The notes: a model not told the origin generated them from the letters alone. A DNA stretch of 64,000 bases from Corynebacterium gerontici (GCF_003813985.1 NZ_CP033897.1:930001-994000), one strand, 5' to 3'; positions 1 through 11,200 are shown, counted from the first letter of the stretch. A program made the numbers and translations.

Positions 1-1019
1 CACTTCAAGCGGGCAAGTCCGTGGTGACCGCCAACAAGGCGCTGGTTGCCGCCCACTCGGAAGAACTCGCTCGCGCCGCCGATGAGGCCGGGGTCGATCT
101 CTACTTCGAGGCGGCCGTCGCTGCCGCCATTCCCGTGGTCGGACCCCTGCGCCGCTCCTTGGCCGGCGATCAGGTGGAGAAAGTGGCGGGCATCGTCAAT
201 GGCACCACCAACTTCATTCTCGACGCCATGGACGCCACCGGTGCTTCTTACGATGACATGCTGGCCGAGGCCACCCGCCTGGGATACGCGGAGGCGGACC
301 CGACCGCCGATGTTGAGGGGCACGATGCCGCCTCGAAGGCAGCGATCCTCGCATCGCTGGCGTTCCACACGCGAGTGACCTTCGAAGATGTTTATTGCGA
401 GGGCATTTCCAACGTCACCGCTGAGGACATCGAGGCCGCGAAACAAGCAGGCCAAACCATCAAGCTGCTGGCCATCTGTGAGCGCTTCCGAGATGCCGAA
501 GGGGTAGAGAAGGTCTCGGCGCGCGTGCACCCCACCTTGGTGAACCGCGATCATCCACTGGCGAGCGTATCCAAGTCCTTCAATGCCGTATTCGTGGAGG
601 CGGAGGCCGCCGGTCGGCTCATGTTTTACGGCAATGGTGCGGGCGGTAACCCAACCGCTTCGGCTGTACTCGGCGATATCGTTGGCGCAGCACGAAACAA
701 AGTCTTCGGTGGTCGCGCGCCCGGAGAATCCACCTACTTGGATCTGCCAATCGCTGATTTCGGTGAGGTGCTCACCAGCTACCACATCGATATGGAAGTC
801 CAGGAGCGACAGGGTGTGCTGGCAGAACTTGCCAAGATCTTCGCAGACAATGGCATTTCTTTGCGGACCGTCCGCCAGGAGGGCGGCGATGATGTCGCAC
901 GTCTAATTGTGGTGACGCACCCCGCAAAGGAATCGGACTTAAGCGCCACTGTTCAGCAGGTCAAGGGTATCGAAGCAGTCAAGAGCATCACTTCGGTGCT
1001 GCGACTCATGGAGGATTAA
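1..1019 (+). CDS. hom: Homoserine dehydrogenase, 3' part (start lies before the window)
   Basis: This enzyme reduces aspartate semialdehyde to homoserine with NAD(P)H on the route to threonine and methionine. The window opens inside the Rossmann domain, reading in frame from base 3 just before SVVTANKAL. The catalytic domain follows with [11 protein letters not shown] and the Asp/Lys region around [17 protein letters not shown]-terminal ACT domain, beginning near [14 protein letters not shown], is the usual site of threonine feedback control. The stop codon lies 1 base before thrB, so the two genes form the classic hom-thrB operon. The N-terminal NAD-binding part and the start codon cannot be seen. 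Confidence 0.97.
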   Translation, partial: LQAGKSVVTANKALVAAHSEELARAADEAGVDLYFEAAVAAAIPVVGPLRRSLAGDQVEKVAGIVNGTTNFILDAMDATGASYDDMLAEATRLGYAEADPTADVEGHDAASKAAILASLAFHTRVTFEDVYCEGISNVTAEDIEAAKQAGQTIKLLAICERFRDAEGVEKVSARVHPTLVNRDHPLASVSKSFNAVFVEAEAAGRLMFYGNGAGGNPTASAVLGDIVGAARNKVFGGRAPGESTYLDLPIADFGEVLTSYHIDMEVQERQGVLAELAKIFADNGISLRTVRQEGGDDVARLIVVTHPAKESDLSATVQQVKGIEAVKSITSVLRLMED

Positions 1020-1020
1020 C

Positions 1021-1941
1021 ATGCGCGAACTGCAACCGGGACGCAAAGTCCACGTCCGCGTGCCAGCTTCTTCAGCGAACCTCGGTCCCGGCTTTGACAC
1101 CCTTGGCCTGGCCCTTTCGCTTTTCGACGACGTGTGGGTCGAAGTTAGCGACGCAGGCTTGGAAGTCCTCGTTGAGGGCGAAGGTGAAGGCGAAGTGCCT
1201 GTAGACGAGCGCCACCTGGTGGTCCGAGCCATCCGCTCCGGACTTGATGCTGCCGGTGTATCTGCCCCCGGCCTCAAAGTGACCTGTCGCAATCGCATTC
1301 CACAGTCGCGCGGTTTGGGCTCATCGGCTGCTGCGGCGGTGGCCGGAGTAGCCGCCGCAAATGGGCTTGCCGGGGGAGTGCTGAGCACTGAGGAGTTGGT
1401 GCAGCTTTCCTCCGCCTTTGAAGGTCACCCCGACAATGCGGCAGCTTCAGTCATAGGCGGCGCCGTGGTTTCATGGACGTCCACGCCAGTCGACGGAACG
1501 GATCCGCAATACAAGGCTGTGGCCATTCCGGTGCACGCAGAAATCCGAGCCGTTGCCCTGGTTCCTAACGTCCGTGCCTCCACTGATGCGGTGCGCCAGG
1601 TGTTGCCCAATGAGATTAGCCACATCGACGCGCGTTTCAATGTCTCACGCGCCGCGCTGATGACAGTGGCGCTGCAGCACCATCCAGAGCTGCTGTGGGA
1701 AGCCACCCGCGATCGCTTACACCAGCCTTATCGCGCAGATGTGCTGCCTTTGACCGCCGAGTGGGTGAATCGGCTTCGCAATCGTGGTGTTGCTGCGTAT
1801 CTTTCCGGCGCTGGCCCCACCGCCATGGTCTTGGCAACCGAGGCGGTTCAGCCCGAGTTACTGCAGCAGGCTGCCGAAGCCGGCATGCAGGTTCTCCCGC
1901 TTGATGTGGCCGGGCCCGTGGAAGTCAACGTTCTGGCTTAA
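1021..1941 (+). CDS. thrB: Homoserine kinase
   Basis: This 306-residue GHMP-family kinase makes O-phosphohomoserine from homoserine and ATP, the step before threonine synthase. The N-terminal [18 protein letters not shown] motif, the phosphate-binding loop [11 protein letters not shown] and the C-terminal [10 protein letters not shown] are all present and intact. The length is normal for the family. It starts one base after the hom stop, which implies coupled translation. Its last 4 bases overlap the end of the convergent arnR-type gene, so there is no room for a terminator between the two transcription units. One copy of the dispersed 11-mer CGTCGAAAAGC (reverse orientation) lies in this gene at 1119-1129. 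Confidence 0.97.
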   Translation: MRELQPGRKVHVRVPASSANLGPGFDTLGLALSLFDDVWVEVSDAGLEVLVEGEGEGEVPVDERHLVVRAIRSGLDAAGVSAPGLKVTCRNRIPQSRGLGSSAAAAVAGVAAANGLAGGVLSTEELVQLSSAFEGHPDNAAASVIGGAVVSWTSTPVDGTDPQYKAVAIPVHAEIRAVALVPNVRASTDAVRQVLPNEISHIDARFNVSRAALMTVALQHHPELLWEATRDRLHQPYRADVLPLTAEWVNRLRNRGVAAYLSGAGPTAMVLATEAVQPELLQQAAEAGMQVLPLDVAGPVEVNVLA

Positions 1942-2630
1942 CCCTGGCGCTGGATCTTCACGCAGCAGGCACCGGGTTTGTCGTATGGCTGAAGATCCAG
2001 GCGCACCGTGGCGTCGTCAAGCAGCTCCCGCAGGGTGCCCTCGTGCACAGCACAAATGAACGGTGTTGGTTGGAAATCTTCGGTGGCCAGAGGGCAGCTG
2101 TGCATCGCGATGTGGGTCTGGTGCTCATCATGATCGGTTGGCGCTGGGTCGAAACCCATTTCGCGCAAATAGCCCGTAAGCCGCCCAACGAAGCCGTGAT
2201 GGGATTCGGGGTGCTCCAAGCCTCGTTCGCGTAGCTTTTCTCCCCAGCGTTTCCCAATGACTCTCGCGGCGGCCTCCGCCTGTTCGGGGGTAGCGAACTG
2301 CTCTTCAAGAAATGCTCCCATCACCTCAATGAGGGTGACATACTCTGCGGCGACAGTGCGATTATCGGGGATGCGAACCTTATAAATTAATGAGGGTCGG
2401 CCGCGACCAATAGCCGGTGCAGTGAAGGAGTGGATGGCTCCGCGCTCCGCTAACTCATCCAAATGCCCGCGAATGGTATTGACGTGCATATTGAGCTCTT
2501 CTGCCAGTTCAGACACACGGGCGCCGTCCGGATAGTCGCTGAGAGTATCAAGGACCAGCCGTTGTTTCGGGCTCAGGTTGAGAGACTCAGGAAAGAGATC
2601 AGTGGCTGGGCGTGGAGCGTGATTATTCAT
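1938..2630 (-). CDS. arnR: ArnR-type nitrate-respiration regulator (HTH, cysteine-bearing C-terminus)
   Basis: This 230-residue protein has an N-terminal winged-helix DNA-binding domain (about residues 18-85: [21 protein letters not shown], then [14 protein letters not shown]). Four cysteines lie in the C-terminal part (179, 193, 222, 223), a plausible Fe-S ligand set. In Corynebacterium glutamicum the gene beside narI encodes ArnR, an Fe-S regulator that represses narKGHJI in air and responds to nitric oxide; position and domain plan match. A GAGGAA ribosome site supports the start. It is the last gene of the nar-mod unit, 6 bases after modBC, so it may be made from the operon it controls (inference). 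The family could also be described as SufR-like. Confidence 0.8.
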   Translation of the reverse strand: MNNHAPRPATDLFPESLNLSPKQRLVLDTLSDYPDGARVSELAEELNMHVNTIRGHLDELAERGAIHSFTAPAIGRGRPSLIYKVRIPDNRTVAAEYVTLIEVMGAFLEEQFATPEQAEAAARVIGKRWGEKLRERGLEHPESHHGFVGRLTGYLREMGFDPAPTDHDEHQTHIAMHSCPLATEDFQPTPFICAVHEGTLRELLDDATVRLDLQPYDKPGACCVKIQRQG

Positions 2631-2636
2631 GATTCC

Positions 2637-4502
2637 TCAGTGCTGACTTGGGGCAGGTGAACGGTAAACGTGCACGTTTAAGGCTTTAACAGCGCAAATA
2701 ACGTTTGCACCTACCCGGAGTTGCAAACGTATCGCCGACGCTTGCGTGGTGTGCAAGGTTATCGATGCTGCTGCAAATTTTACACGCACAAACACCACAT
2801 TTTTATGAATTTCTATCGATGTGATTCGCCCCTCCCACTGGTTGCGTGCAGACTCCTGTGTCGTCCGATTCTGTGGGACTTTTAATGTGACGGCCTCTGG
2901 AGCGCACACGGCGATTGCCTGCTCGGCAGCGTTGAGCGATTCATCGCTGGTGCCCACCACAGTGAGCCCTTGGCAGTCCAGCTCCACGACGCCGTTTCGA
3001 ACTGCTGTTACCGTGCCCTCCAAGCGATTCAGCCCCACAAAGGACGCGGAGAAGTCGCTGCTGGGGCGTTGGAATTCCTCCTCAGTGGCGCGAATCAGCG
3101 CGGTCTTTTCGGCCTCCAGGATGAGAACATGGCTCGATAGCGTTGCCACATCGGTGGGATTATGGCTGACCATCATGATGGTGCGGTTTCGTTGAGCCAC
3201 CTGAAGCATCCGCCGCCAGCGCTGGCTGGCATGGACATCGATGGCGGCCAGGGGCTCGTCGAGAAGCAAAATGGAAGACCTAGCAGCCAGGGCCCGCAGC
3301 AATGCCACCTGCGCTGCCTGCCCTCCGGAGAGCTGTTGGTTCGGAATAGCCCCGAGCGCCTCCATCCCCGCAGCCTGCAGAAGTGCATCGGGTTCGTCGT
3401 GGACCATCGCAATGGTTTCGAGCACCGTGGCGCTTGGCGGCAGGCCTGGAGATTGGGTGAGCATGACAATGCCGCGCTGCCACATCGCGTTGGGTAGGCG
3501 AGCGCCATCGCCGAAGACCTTCGCCGGAATTCTCCCGGCGATCTTTCGCAGCAACGTGGTTTTGCCGGCACCATTTGGTCCAATCACACCGACGCAGCTT
3601 CCAGCGGGAATCGTGATCTTGCCCAAGGTGAGGTTTTGAGCAGCACGATTCGGTGCGCTCAGCCGCGCGAGAGCATCGAGATCCATAGTCTGCAGAGGTA
3701 CGGCTTTGGTGGGTGGCTGCGCGCGGAAGAGTCCGGGCAGCATCGCCAGCGCGAGCATCATAATCGCCAGCAGCACCAGGATCGCTGCGAGCCCATAAGC
3801 CGCAGTTGGATCGGTCTCGCGCTCAAGATAGATACCCACCGGCAGGGTGCGCGTGACCCCAGGCAGCGAGCCCGCGAATGTCAGGGTGGTGCCGAATTCT
3901 CCCAGCGAGCGAGCAAACGCAAGCCCGGCGCCGGTGGCTATTGCGGGACGAAGAGCAGGCAACACAATGCGGCGAAGGATATAGGTCGGCGATAGCCCCA
4001 CCGATTGCGCTGAGTACCACACCTCGGCGTCGAATTGGCGCAGTGCGGCGTCCACGGTGACCACAAGAAAGGGCAAAGAGACGAAGGTGTGCGCCAGAAC
4101 CACACCCGCGAAGCTGAAGGCCAATTGGACGTGCAATTGATCAAGAAGTGGCGCCAATAAGCCTTTGCGCCCGAATGCAGCGCCAAGCGCCAAGCCACTG
4201 ACCACCGGAGGCATCGCGAGGGGGAGCAATACCAGAGCTCGGGCAAGGTTTCCCCCGCGCGGCATGACCTGGAGACTCAACGCCAACGGAACGCCAAGAG
4301 CGCACACAACAATGGTGGAAAGCGCCGCGCTGGTCAAAGTGATGCCCAACATGTGCTGCGTAGAAGGCTCGGCAAGAAGCGCTGGTAGGTGCCGCCATGG
4401 CACTCGCAGTGCCAGCGCAAGCAAGGGTAAGAGCAACAGCAATAGTGCGAGCCACGCCAGCGCGTGCACGCCGCGGGGTATCAACGGAGCGCGTTGTTTC
4501 AT
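2637..4502 (-). CDS. modBC: Molybdate ABC transporter, fused permease-ATPase
   Basis: One 621-residue polypeptide carries both membrane and ATPase parts of a molybdate importer. Residues 1-260 are a ModB-like permease with about five to six helices and the EAA-type loop near SLGEFGTTLTFAG. Residues 280-480 are a ModC-like ATPase with Walker A GPNGAGKTT (K314), signature LSGGQ (391-395), Walker B ILLLDEP (411-417) and H-loop His447. The last 125 residues hold two TOBE/Mop-like stretches starting at RLEGTVTAV and WEGRITSI, which bind oxyanion. ModB and ModC are usually separate proteins. The start overlaps the modA stop by 4 bases. Tungstate could be an alternative substrate, but the nar and Moco context favours molybdate. 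Confidence 0.9.
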   Translation of the reverse strand: MKQRAPLIPRGVHALAWLALLLLLLPLLALALRVPWRHLPALLAEPSTQHMLGITLTSAALSTIVVCALGVPLALSLQVMPRGGNLARALVLLPLAMPPVVSGLALGAAFGRKGLLAPLLDQLHVQLAFSFAGVVLAHTFVSLPFLVVTVDAALRQFDAEVWYSAQSVGLSPTYILRRIVLPALRPAIATGAGLAFARSLGEFGTTLTFAGSLPGVTRTLPVGIYLERETDPTAAYGLAAILVLLAIMMLALAMLPGLFRAQPPTKAVPLQTMDLDALARLSAPNRAAQNLTLGKITIPAGSCVGVIGPNGAGKTTLLRKIAGRIPAKVFGDGARLPNAMWQRGIVMLTQSPGLPPSATVLETIAMVHDEPDALLQAAGMEALGAIPNQQLSGGQAAQVALLRALAARSSILLLDEPLAAIDVHASQRWRRMLQVAQRNRTIMMVSHNPTDVATLSSHVLILEAEKTALIRATEEEFQRPSSDFSASFVGLNRLEGTVTAVRNGVVELDCQGLTVVGTSDESLNAAEQAIAVCAPEAVTLKVPQNRTTQESARNQWEGRITSIEIHKNVVFVRVKFAAASITLHTTQASAIRLQLRVGANVICAVKALNVHVYRSPAPSQH

Positions 4503-5203
4503 GGGCTCGGGATGAAGCCGTATCGTTGCCAGACTTCGTCGAATGAAGCGCTGTCCAGCTTTTCGACGACCCCCGCAGCCGCCTTCTGTTTGCTCGAATT
4601 CTTGACCACCGCCGCCATGATGGTGTTCTTGAATTCTTCGGCGTGGGGGATCTCGATTACCTCAACCTGTTCTGAGGCTGCTGCCGCGTCGGTGCGGTAC
4701 ACCACGCCAGCGTCGGCTTCTTGGCTGATCACCTTGCCGAGGACGTCGGAGACGGATTGTTCCAGCGATGCTGGCTTGAGTGTCACGCCATTGGCCTTGG
4801 CGAGTTGCGCAGTGGTGTCGCCGCAGGGCACGTTGGCGTCGCAGATCACCAGCAAGGCGTGATCGAGCGAGGAAAAGCTGCTGATCTTAGCGGGGTTGCC
4901 CTTGGGCACGATGAGCACCATGTCATTGCTGGCTACCGCACGCGGTGCTGCAACGTTCGACTGTGCGAGCTTCATTGTTTGCTCGTTGGCCGTAATGAGC
5001 ACATCGGCCTCAGCGCCCTCGGCGATTTGTTGCACCAGTGCCGAAGAACCGGCGTTGTTGAAGCTTAGGGAGGCGTCGATCGCGGCGGCCAAGTCCTCGT
5101 TGATGAGGCGGGTGGATGCAGCGCCGAAAACCTGCAGTGAATCATACTGCGCGCAGGCTTGAAGAAGCATCAGCGCTGCTGCAACAGGCATGATCCGCTT
5201 CAT
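4499..5203 (-). CDS. modA: Molybdate-binding lipoprotein
   Basis: This 234-residue periplasmic-type binding protein captures molybdate outside the membrane for the ModBC transporter. The N-terminus is a lipoprotein signal, with the lipid-carrying cysteine at residue 17 after LLQA. The family start FGAASTRLINEDL and the segment GAEADVLITANEQTM are typical ModA features. A GGAG ribosome site lies 8 bases before the ATG. It starts 11 bases after narI, so it is probably transcribed with the nitrate reductase genes that need the metal. A copy of the dispersed 11-mer lies at 4558-4568 in the codons for Val-Glu-Lys. Confidence 0.92.
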   Translation of the reverse strand: MKRIMPVAAALMLLQACAQYDSLQVFGAASTRLINEDLAAAIDASLSFNNAGSSALVQQIAEGAEADVLITANEQTMKLAQSNVAAPRAVASNDMVLIVPKGNPAKISSFSSLDHALLVICDANVPCGDTTAQLAKANGVTLKPASLEQSVSDVLGKVISQEADAGVVYRTDAAAASEQVEVIEIPHAEEFKNTIMAAVVKNSSKQKAAAGVVEKLDSASFDEVWQRYGFIPSP

Positions 5204-5214
5204 TTTTTAAGCTC

Positions 5215-6003
5215 CTATGCTCCGTACCACTGACCTTCGTCGTTGGGCTCGTGAACTTGCTTCTTGTTTGAGCGTACCGGCTCCCATGCGACGTGCTGAC
5301 GAGTGGGGCCAGTGCGAGTATCGCGGGAGCGGTACACCACATAGGGGCGTGTGGTGTAACCGACGGGCGCAGAGAACACGTGCACCAGGCGGGTGAAGGG
5401 CCACACCGCCAGGAGCGTGAAGCCGGAGAGCACGTGAACCTTGAATTGCCAGGGCACGTCCGCCATCCACTCCGGATGCGCATTGAAGATCAACAGTTGG
5501 CGCAGCCAGGGCGAAATCGTTTCGCGGTAGTCATAGCCGTGCGGCCCGCCGAAGACCTGCGTGCTCACGGTGGCGATGAAGCCGGAGAGGATCGCGAGGG
5601 CCAGGAGCACGTACATGACCTTGTCCGATTTCGATGTGGAGAGAAACACCGAGCGATGGCGCACACGGCGATAGATCAATCCAACGAGGCCGAGCACGGC
5701 CGCGATGCCTGCGATGGTGCCGGGAATGGTGGCGATGAGGTGATACGCGGCATCGCTGATGCCTACGGCTCGGGTCCAAGACTTTGGGAACGCCAGGCCC
5801 ATGACGTGGCCGAGTATCACGAACATCATGCCCCAGTGGAACAGCGGGGAAGAGATACGCAGGAGTTTGGACTCATAGATTTGGGTGGAGTGTGTGGTCC
5901 ATCCGAATTGATCGGTGCGCCAGCGCCATGACATGCCCAGCACAAACGCCACGATCGCCAGCCACGGGTATGCCACCCACAGGAAGTTTGCCAGAGAATT
6001 CAT
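5215..6003 (-). CDS. narI: Respiratory nitrate reductase gamma subunit (cytochrome b)
   Basis: This 262-residue membrane subunit takes electrons from menaquinol and passes them through two b-type hemes to NarH. Five hydrophobic segments are visible. The likely heme ligands are His56, His66, His190 and His208; the first pair has the same numbering as in E. coli NarI. The lengths and the SPLFHWGMMFVILGHVMG and KVHVLSGFTLLAVWPFTRLVH segments match the family well. It lies 9 bases after narJ in the operon. Confidence 0.96.
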   Translation of the reverse strand: MNSLANFLWVAYPWLAIVAFVLGMSWRWRTDQFGWTTHSTQIYESKLLRISSPLFHWGMMFVILGHVMGLAFPKSWTRAVGISDAAYHLIATIPGTIAGIAAVLGLVGLIYRRVRHRSVFLSTSKSDKVMYVLLALAILSGFIATVSTQVFGGPHGYDYRETISPWLRQLLIFNAHPEWMADVPWQFKVHVLSGFTLLAVWPFTRLVHVFSAPVGYTTRPYVVYRSRDTRTGPTRQHVAWEPVRSNKKQVHEPNDEGQWYGA

Positions 6004-6012
6004 GGTGGATCC

Positions 6013-6690
6013 TTATACGATTTCGGGTTGAGCAAAAGGGAAGGGAGTGCCAAGGCCAACGAGCTCGGCGGGAGGGCCTTGCCGGATGAGCTGCTCAAAA
6101 TGTTGGGCAAGTTCTTCATCGATTGGCGGTAGCGCCATGCATACGGCCGTCACCAGGTTGGTGTAGGGCGAATCAAAAGTCTCCAACGCAGCGCGCAGAA
6201 CCTCGATGCCATCGCGGTGCGCTGCAAGCATCTGCGTTGCTTGTTCGTGCGCCTCGCCTTCAGCGCATGCGGCGGCCTCCAGCACCACACAGAGGTGATC
6301 GGGCAGTTCCTCGCGGTTGAGGCTAAAACCGAGCGAGGCGAGCGCGTCTTGGAACGCCAATATGGCGGTGCCTCGTTGGCGAGTTTCACCCACGGCGTAG
6401 TAGGTGAGGAACAAGGAGCAGCGACGGCGCTGGTCGAAGGTCTCCACATAGTGTTCCTCCAGCCAGCGTTGCCCATGAATCTGGGCTGCCTCGAAGAAGC
6501 CCTCGAGCTTCGCTTCAATCGCCGGAGGCATGAGGTTGAGGCTTGCTTGGACGGCCTTGAAGCGATCAAAGCGTGCTGCGTCTGGGTAATCCAGCAGTAG
6601 TGAACAGGCCATGAACAATTCCTTGCGCTGCTCGGTACTGATCGCTACTGATTGGGTTGGTGTTGGCACGATGCCAATGTGGGTGCGCAT
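6013..6690 (-). CDS. narJ: Nitrate reductase assembly chaperone (delta subunit)
   Basis: This 225-residue cytoplasmic chaperone of the NarJ/TorD type is needed for inserting the Mo cofactor into NarG and for attaching NarGH to NarI. The conserved block around EHYVETFDQRRRCSLFLTYY, read by the family as the NarJ core, is present, followed by the helical stretch EELPDHLCVVLEAAA. The start codon overlaps the narH stop (TAATG), showing translational coupling. It has no metal-binding motif and is not part of the mature enzyme. Confidence 0.95.
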   Translation of the reverse strand: MRTHIGIVPTPTQSVAISTEQRKELFMACSLLLDYPDAARFDRFKAVQASLNLMPPAIEAKLEGFFEAAQIHGQRWLEEHYVETFDQRRRCSLFLTYYAVGETRQRGTAILAFQDALASLGFSLNREELPDHLCVVLEAAACAEGEAHEQATQMLAAHRDGIEVLRAALETFDSPYTNLVTAVCMALPPIDEELAQHFEQLIRQGPPAELVGLGTPFPFAQPEIV

Positions 6691-8282
6691 TAGCTGCTCC
6701 TCGGGAACATGGAATCCGGGCGCTGCCCAGCGCTCCAGGAAGCCAGGGGCACGGGGCCGCCCGTGCTGCCTTCGGAATGGCAGGCCTCTGGGGCGCCCTC
6801 GCCTAGGCCGTGGAAAGCGGCCACGGTGGCTGCTGGATCGGCACCTGCGAAGGATGGCAGGGAGGAAATGCCGCGCGGAGTCTCAGGCGATGCCGTAGGA
6901 ATGACGTAGCGATCGTCGTACTTGGCAATCGCCAGCAGACGGTACATGGCCTGCATATCACGGCCAGTCATGCCCACTGCCTTGGCAATCTCTTCCTGCG
7001 GCTCGTTACCGAGGTTGATATCGCGCATGTAAGAGCGCATAGCGGCCAGGCGGCGCAGCACCTTCTCTACTGGTGCCGTGTCACCTGCAGTGAACAGCCC
7101 AGCCAGGTATTCCAGCGGGATGCGCATATTAGAAATCGCGGACATAAGCACCCTGTGATGCTCGCCGTCGGCACCCGATGCCGTGACCGCATCGACCACT
7201 GGGCTCAGCGGCGGGATGTACCAGACCATCGGCAGGGTGCGGTACTCCGGGTGTAGAGGCACGGCGACTTCATAGCGGAAGATGAGGTCCCAGATGGGGG
7301 ACTGCTGTGCAGCATCGATCCATGCGTGCGGGATACCCGATTCCACCGCTGCTCGTTGCACCTCCGGATCGTGTGGGTCAAGCAGGATGTCTTTCTGCGC
7401 GGCAAAAAGATCGCGCTCATCCGGGGTGGACGCTGCCGATGCGACACGGTCGGCGTCGTAAAGCAAAACTCCCAAGTAGCGCAGGCGGCCAACGCAGGTT
7501 TCCGAGCACACCGTGGGCTGGCCAACCTCAATACGCGGATAGCAGAGCGTACATTTTTCGGCCTTGCCCGTCTTGTGGTTGAAGTAGACCTTCTTATAGG
7601 GGCAGCCGGACACGCACATGCGCCAGCCACGGCAGCGGTCTTGATCCACCAACACAATGCCATCCTCGCTGCGCTTATACATCGCGCCCGAGGGACACGA
7701 CGAAACGCAGGTGGGGTTCAGGCAATGCTCGCAGATGCGCGGCAGGTAGAACATGAAGGCATCTTCGATCTCCTTGCGCACTTGCACGTTCATTTGCTTG
7801 AGCACCGGGTCATCGTCCATCGTTTGCCCCGAGCCGCCGAGGTTATCATCCCAGTTGGAGGACCACTTGATGGTGTCGATCGGCCGGCCATCGAGCTGCG
7901 AGACGGGGCGGGCCGTGGGCTGCGTTTTTTGCCCCGCTGGTGCAGAGAGCAGCTTTTCGTACTCGTAGGTCCAGGGCTCGTAGTAATCCTCGATGGTGGG
8001 CAGTTTGGGGTTGTGGAAGATGGTGGCAAGTTTTTTCAAGCGTCCGCCTGCGCGCGGCTTGAGCTTGCCGCGCTTGTCCAACACCCATCCGCCTTCCCAC
8101 TTGCCCTGGTCCTCCCAGCCGTAGGGGTAGCCAACGCCGGGGCGGGTTTCAACGTTGTTGAACCACATGTACTCGGTGCCCTCGCGGTTCGTCCATGCCT
8201 GCTTGCACGTCACGGAGCAGGTGTGGCAGCCGATGCACTTGTCTAGGTTCATGATCATTGCGATCTGAGCCATGACCTTCAT
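6690..8282 (-). CDS. narH: Respiratory nitrate reductase beta subunit (Fe-S)
   Basis: This 530-residue subunit relays electrons from NarI to NarG through Fe-S clusters. The first cysteine group is Cys16, 19, 22 and 26 (CIGCHTCSVTC). The CEHCLNPTCVSSCP block and the CRGWRMCVSGCP block follow, in which a Trp takes the place of a cysteine, as expected for the 3Fe-4S cluster of NarH. A last group begins CTLCYPRIEVGQPTVCSETC. The TAATG overlap with the narG stop argues for the start used, although a second in-frame ATG follows 9 bases later and cannot be excluded. Confidence 0.96.
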   Translation of the reverse strand: MKVMAQIAMIMNLDKCIGCHTCSVTCKQAWTNREGTEYMWFNNVETRPGVGYPYGWEDQGKWEGGWVLDKRGKLKPRAGGRLKKLATIFHNPKLPTIEDYYEPWTYEYEKLLSAPAGQKTQPTARPVSQLDGRPIDTIKWSSNWDDNLGGSGQTMDDDPVLKQMNVQVRKEIEDAFMFYLPRICEHCLNPTCVSSCPSGAMYKRSEDGIVLVDQDRCRGWRMCVSGCPYKKVYFNHKTGKAEKCTLCYPRIEVGQPTVCSETCVGRLRYLGVLLYDADRVASAASTPDERDLFAAQKDILLDPHDPEVQRAAVESGIPHAWIDAAQQSPIWDLIFRYEVAVPLHPEYRTLPMVWYIPPLSPVVDAVTASGADGEHHRVLMSAISNMRIPLEYLAGLFTAGDTAPVEKVLRRLAAMRSYMRDINLGNEPQEEIAKAVGMTGRDMQAMYRLLAIAKYDDRYVIPTASPETPRGISSLPSFAGADPAATVAAFHGLGEGAPEACHSEGSTGGPVPLASWSAGQRPDSMFPRSS

Positions 8283-11200
8283 TAGTATTCAACCTCCTGG
8301 GAGCGGCGGCGAATGCGCGTGACCTCGTCACGGTTATTGCCAGTGGGGCCGATGTAGTTGAAGCCATAGGTGAGGTGGCCATAGCCACCGGCGACGTGAA
8401 TCGGCTTGATCATGATGCGAGTCAGCGAGTTGTGTGTACCGCCGCGGCGGCCAGTGGACTCGTTAATGGGCGTACCGGTGGTGCGCTCCTGGGCATGGTT
8501 CATGAACACCGTGCCCTCGGGGATGCGGTGCGAGACGATTGCGCGGGCAGAGACCACACCGTTTCGGTTGTATGCCTCGATCCAGTCATTGTCTTTCACA
8601 CCCAACTTGTCGGCATCTTTTTGCGACATCCAAATCACCTGGCCGCCGCGAGAAATCGAGAGCACATGCAAGTTGTCGTAGTACTGCGAGTGAATCGACC
8701 ACTTGTTGTGTGTGGTGAGGTAGCGCACCGTCACCTCTGGATCGCCGGATTCGTTGCGCAGAAGCTCGCCGGGAGCCGTCTCGCCGTGCACGTGGAGGTG
8801 ATCCAGTGGCGGGCGGTACATGGGCAGGGATTCGCCATAATCCATGAACCAGTCGTGATCCAGGTAGTAGTGCATGCGGCCGGACAAGGTGTGGAAGGGC
8901 TTGAGGTACTCGCGGTTGATCGAGAATGCGGTGTAGCGCCTTCCGTCCTTCTTGATGCCCGTCCATTCGGGTGAGGTGATGACCTCCGCTGGGCGTTCCT
9001 TGATCATGTCCCAGTTAATGCGGGTGCCCTCGACGTTGTCCACGAGCTCGTGCAAGTTCTCCAGGCCCGTGCGCTTGGCTTGGTTGCGGAATCCCTCCGC
9101 TGCCACCTCGCCGTTGGACACGCCAGAGAGGTGCAGGATCATGTCAATGACCTTCGGTGCGGTGCTGAGGTCAGGACGCATACCTGCGGTTTCAGTTTCA
9201 GACTCGCCCAGGATCAACTTGAGCTCTTCAACTTGCTTTTCGACGTTATACGCGGTGCCATGTACACCCGTGCCCAACTTCCCGGTGAGCGGGCCTAAGT
9301 GCATCCACTTTTCGTACACTGCGGCATAGTCACGCTCAACGGGGACGAGCTTTGCCATGGTCTTGCCCGGCACATAGCCGTGCTCGTCGAACTCCGGCAC
9401 TACGCCGCCAGGCATGGCGAGCTCGTCTGGTGAATCGTGCGCTAGTGGTGCGGCGACGACGTCGGTTTGGGTACCCAGCCACTTGGCCGCGAGCGTGGAG
9501 AAGGCGGCAGCGAGATCGCGGAAGACCTCAAAGTCGCTGCGCGCCTCCCACGGCGGGTTGATGGCTGCATTGAAGGAATGCAGGAAGGGGTGCATGTCGG
9601 TTGAAGACATGTCGTGTTTCTCGTACCACGTAGCCGCCGGCAGCACGATATCTGAGCTCAGGGAGGTGGAAGTGTTGCGGAAGTCTGTGGTGAGCATCAG
9701 ATCCAACTTCCCCTTCGGCGCTTCATCGCGCCAGACCATCGACTTCGGACGATCCTCGGGGTCGATCTCTTCTGCAGTGGCATCGGAATCGATGCCGAGC
9801 ATGTGACGCAAGAAGAACTCTGTGCCCTTGGCGGAGGAGCCCAGCAGATTGGTGCGCCAGTTCAGCAGGATGCGCGGGTAGTTCTGTGGGTTATCGGGAT
9901 CCTCGCAGGCAAAGTGCAGGTTGCCGGCGTTGAGCTCATTGGCAATGTGCTCCTGTGGGCTCAGGCCTTTGTTTTTCGCCTCTTCCGCGAGCGCCAGCGT
10001 GTTGCGGTCGAACTGTGGGTAGGAGGGCATCCAGCCGCGCTTCATGGATTCTACGAGCGTATCGGCCGTGGTCTTTTCGCCGACAGCGCCACGATTCGCC
10101 AGTGGTGATGCCAGGCGTGAGGCTTTGGTGGTGTCATAGCGCCACTGGTCGGTGGTGAGGTAGTAGAAGCCGGTGGAAATCATCTGGCGGGGCGGGCGGT
10201 TCCAGTCGCCCGCGAAGGCGTACTGCCCCCAGCCGTTCATTGGTCGCAGTTTCTCCTGACCAACGTAGTGAGCCCAGCCACCGCCATTGACGCCTTGGGT
10301 GCCACACATAGAAGTGAGCGCCAGGAAGGTGCGGTAGATGGAATCGGCGTGGAAGTAGTGATTGACGCCGGCGCCCATGATGATCTGCGAGCGGCCTTGG
10401 GAGTCCACCGCGTTTTGAGCGAACTCGCGACCAATGCGGATGGCTGCATTCGCTGGAACACCGGTGAGCTCCTCTTGCCACGCGGGAGTACCAACCACGG
10501 CGGCGTCGAAGAAATCCTCGGGCCATTCGCCGGGCAAGTTCAGTTCGGGGCGAGCCACGCCGTAGTGGGCGAGCATGAGGTCAAACACCGTGGTGACGCG
10601 CTTGCCATTGACGGTGCGGACCGGAACGCCGCGGCGGACCACGCCAGCACCCACGGGGCCTTCGCCCTCGCCGCCACCGGGCAGATCGAAACGGGGGAAG
10701 CACACCTCGGCGGATTCATTGGCACCGGCCTCGGCCACCGTCATGACCGGATCCACGCCATCGAGTTTGAGGTTCCACTTGCCTTCGCCATCGTCTCCCC
10801 AGCGGTCCGCAACGGTGCCGCCTGGGTCCTTGACGCTTCCGTCTGCTTCCATCACCAGAAGACGGTGGGTGGCATTAGCACTGTTGGCGAGGTGTTCGTC
10901 TCCGCTGTTGGCTGCGGTGAGAAACTTGCCGGGAGTTACGGTGCCATCTTCGCGCTCGTCGAGTTCCACAAGGAATGGGGCATCGGTGAATTGCCGCATG
11001 TAATCAAGGAAGAAGGGTTCCTTCTTGCCCACGTGGAATTCGCTCAAGATGACATGGCCCATGGCAAATGCCAGGGCACCATCGGTGCCGGGGGCAAGGC
11101 GCAGCCACTCATCGGCGAACTTCGTGTTGTCGGCGAAGTCGGGAGAAACGACCACTACCTTCGTGCCCTTATAGCGGGCCTCGGCCATGAAGTGCGCGTC

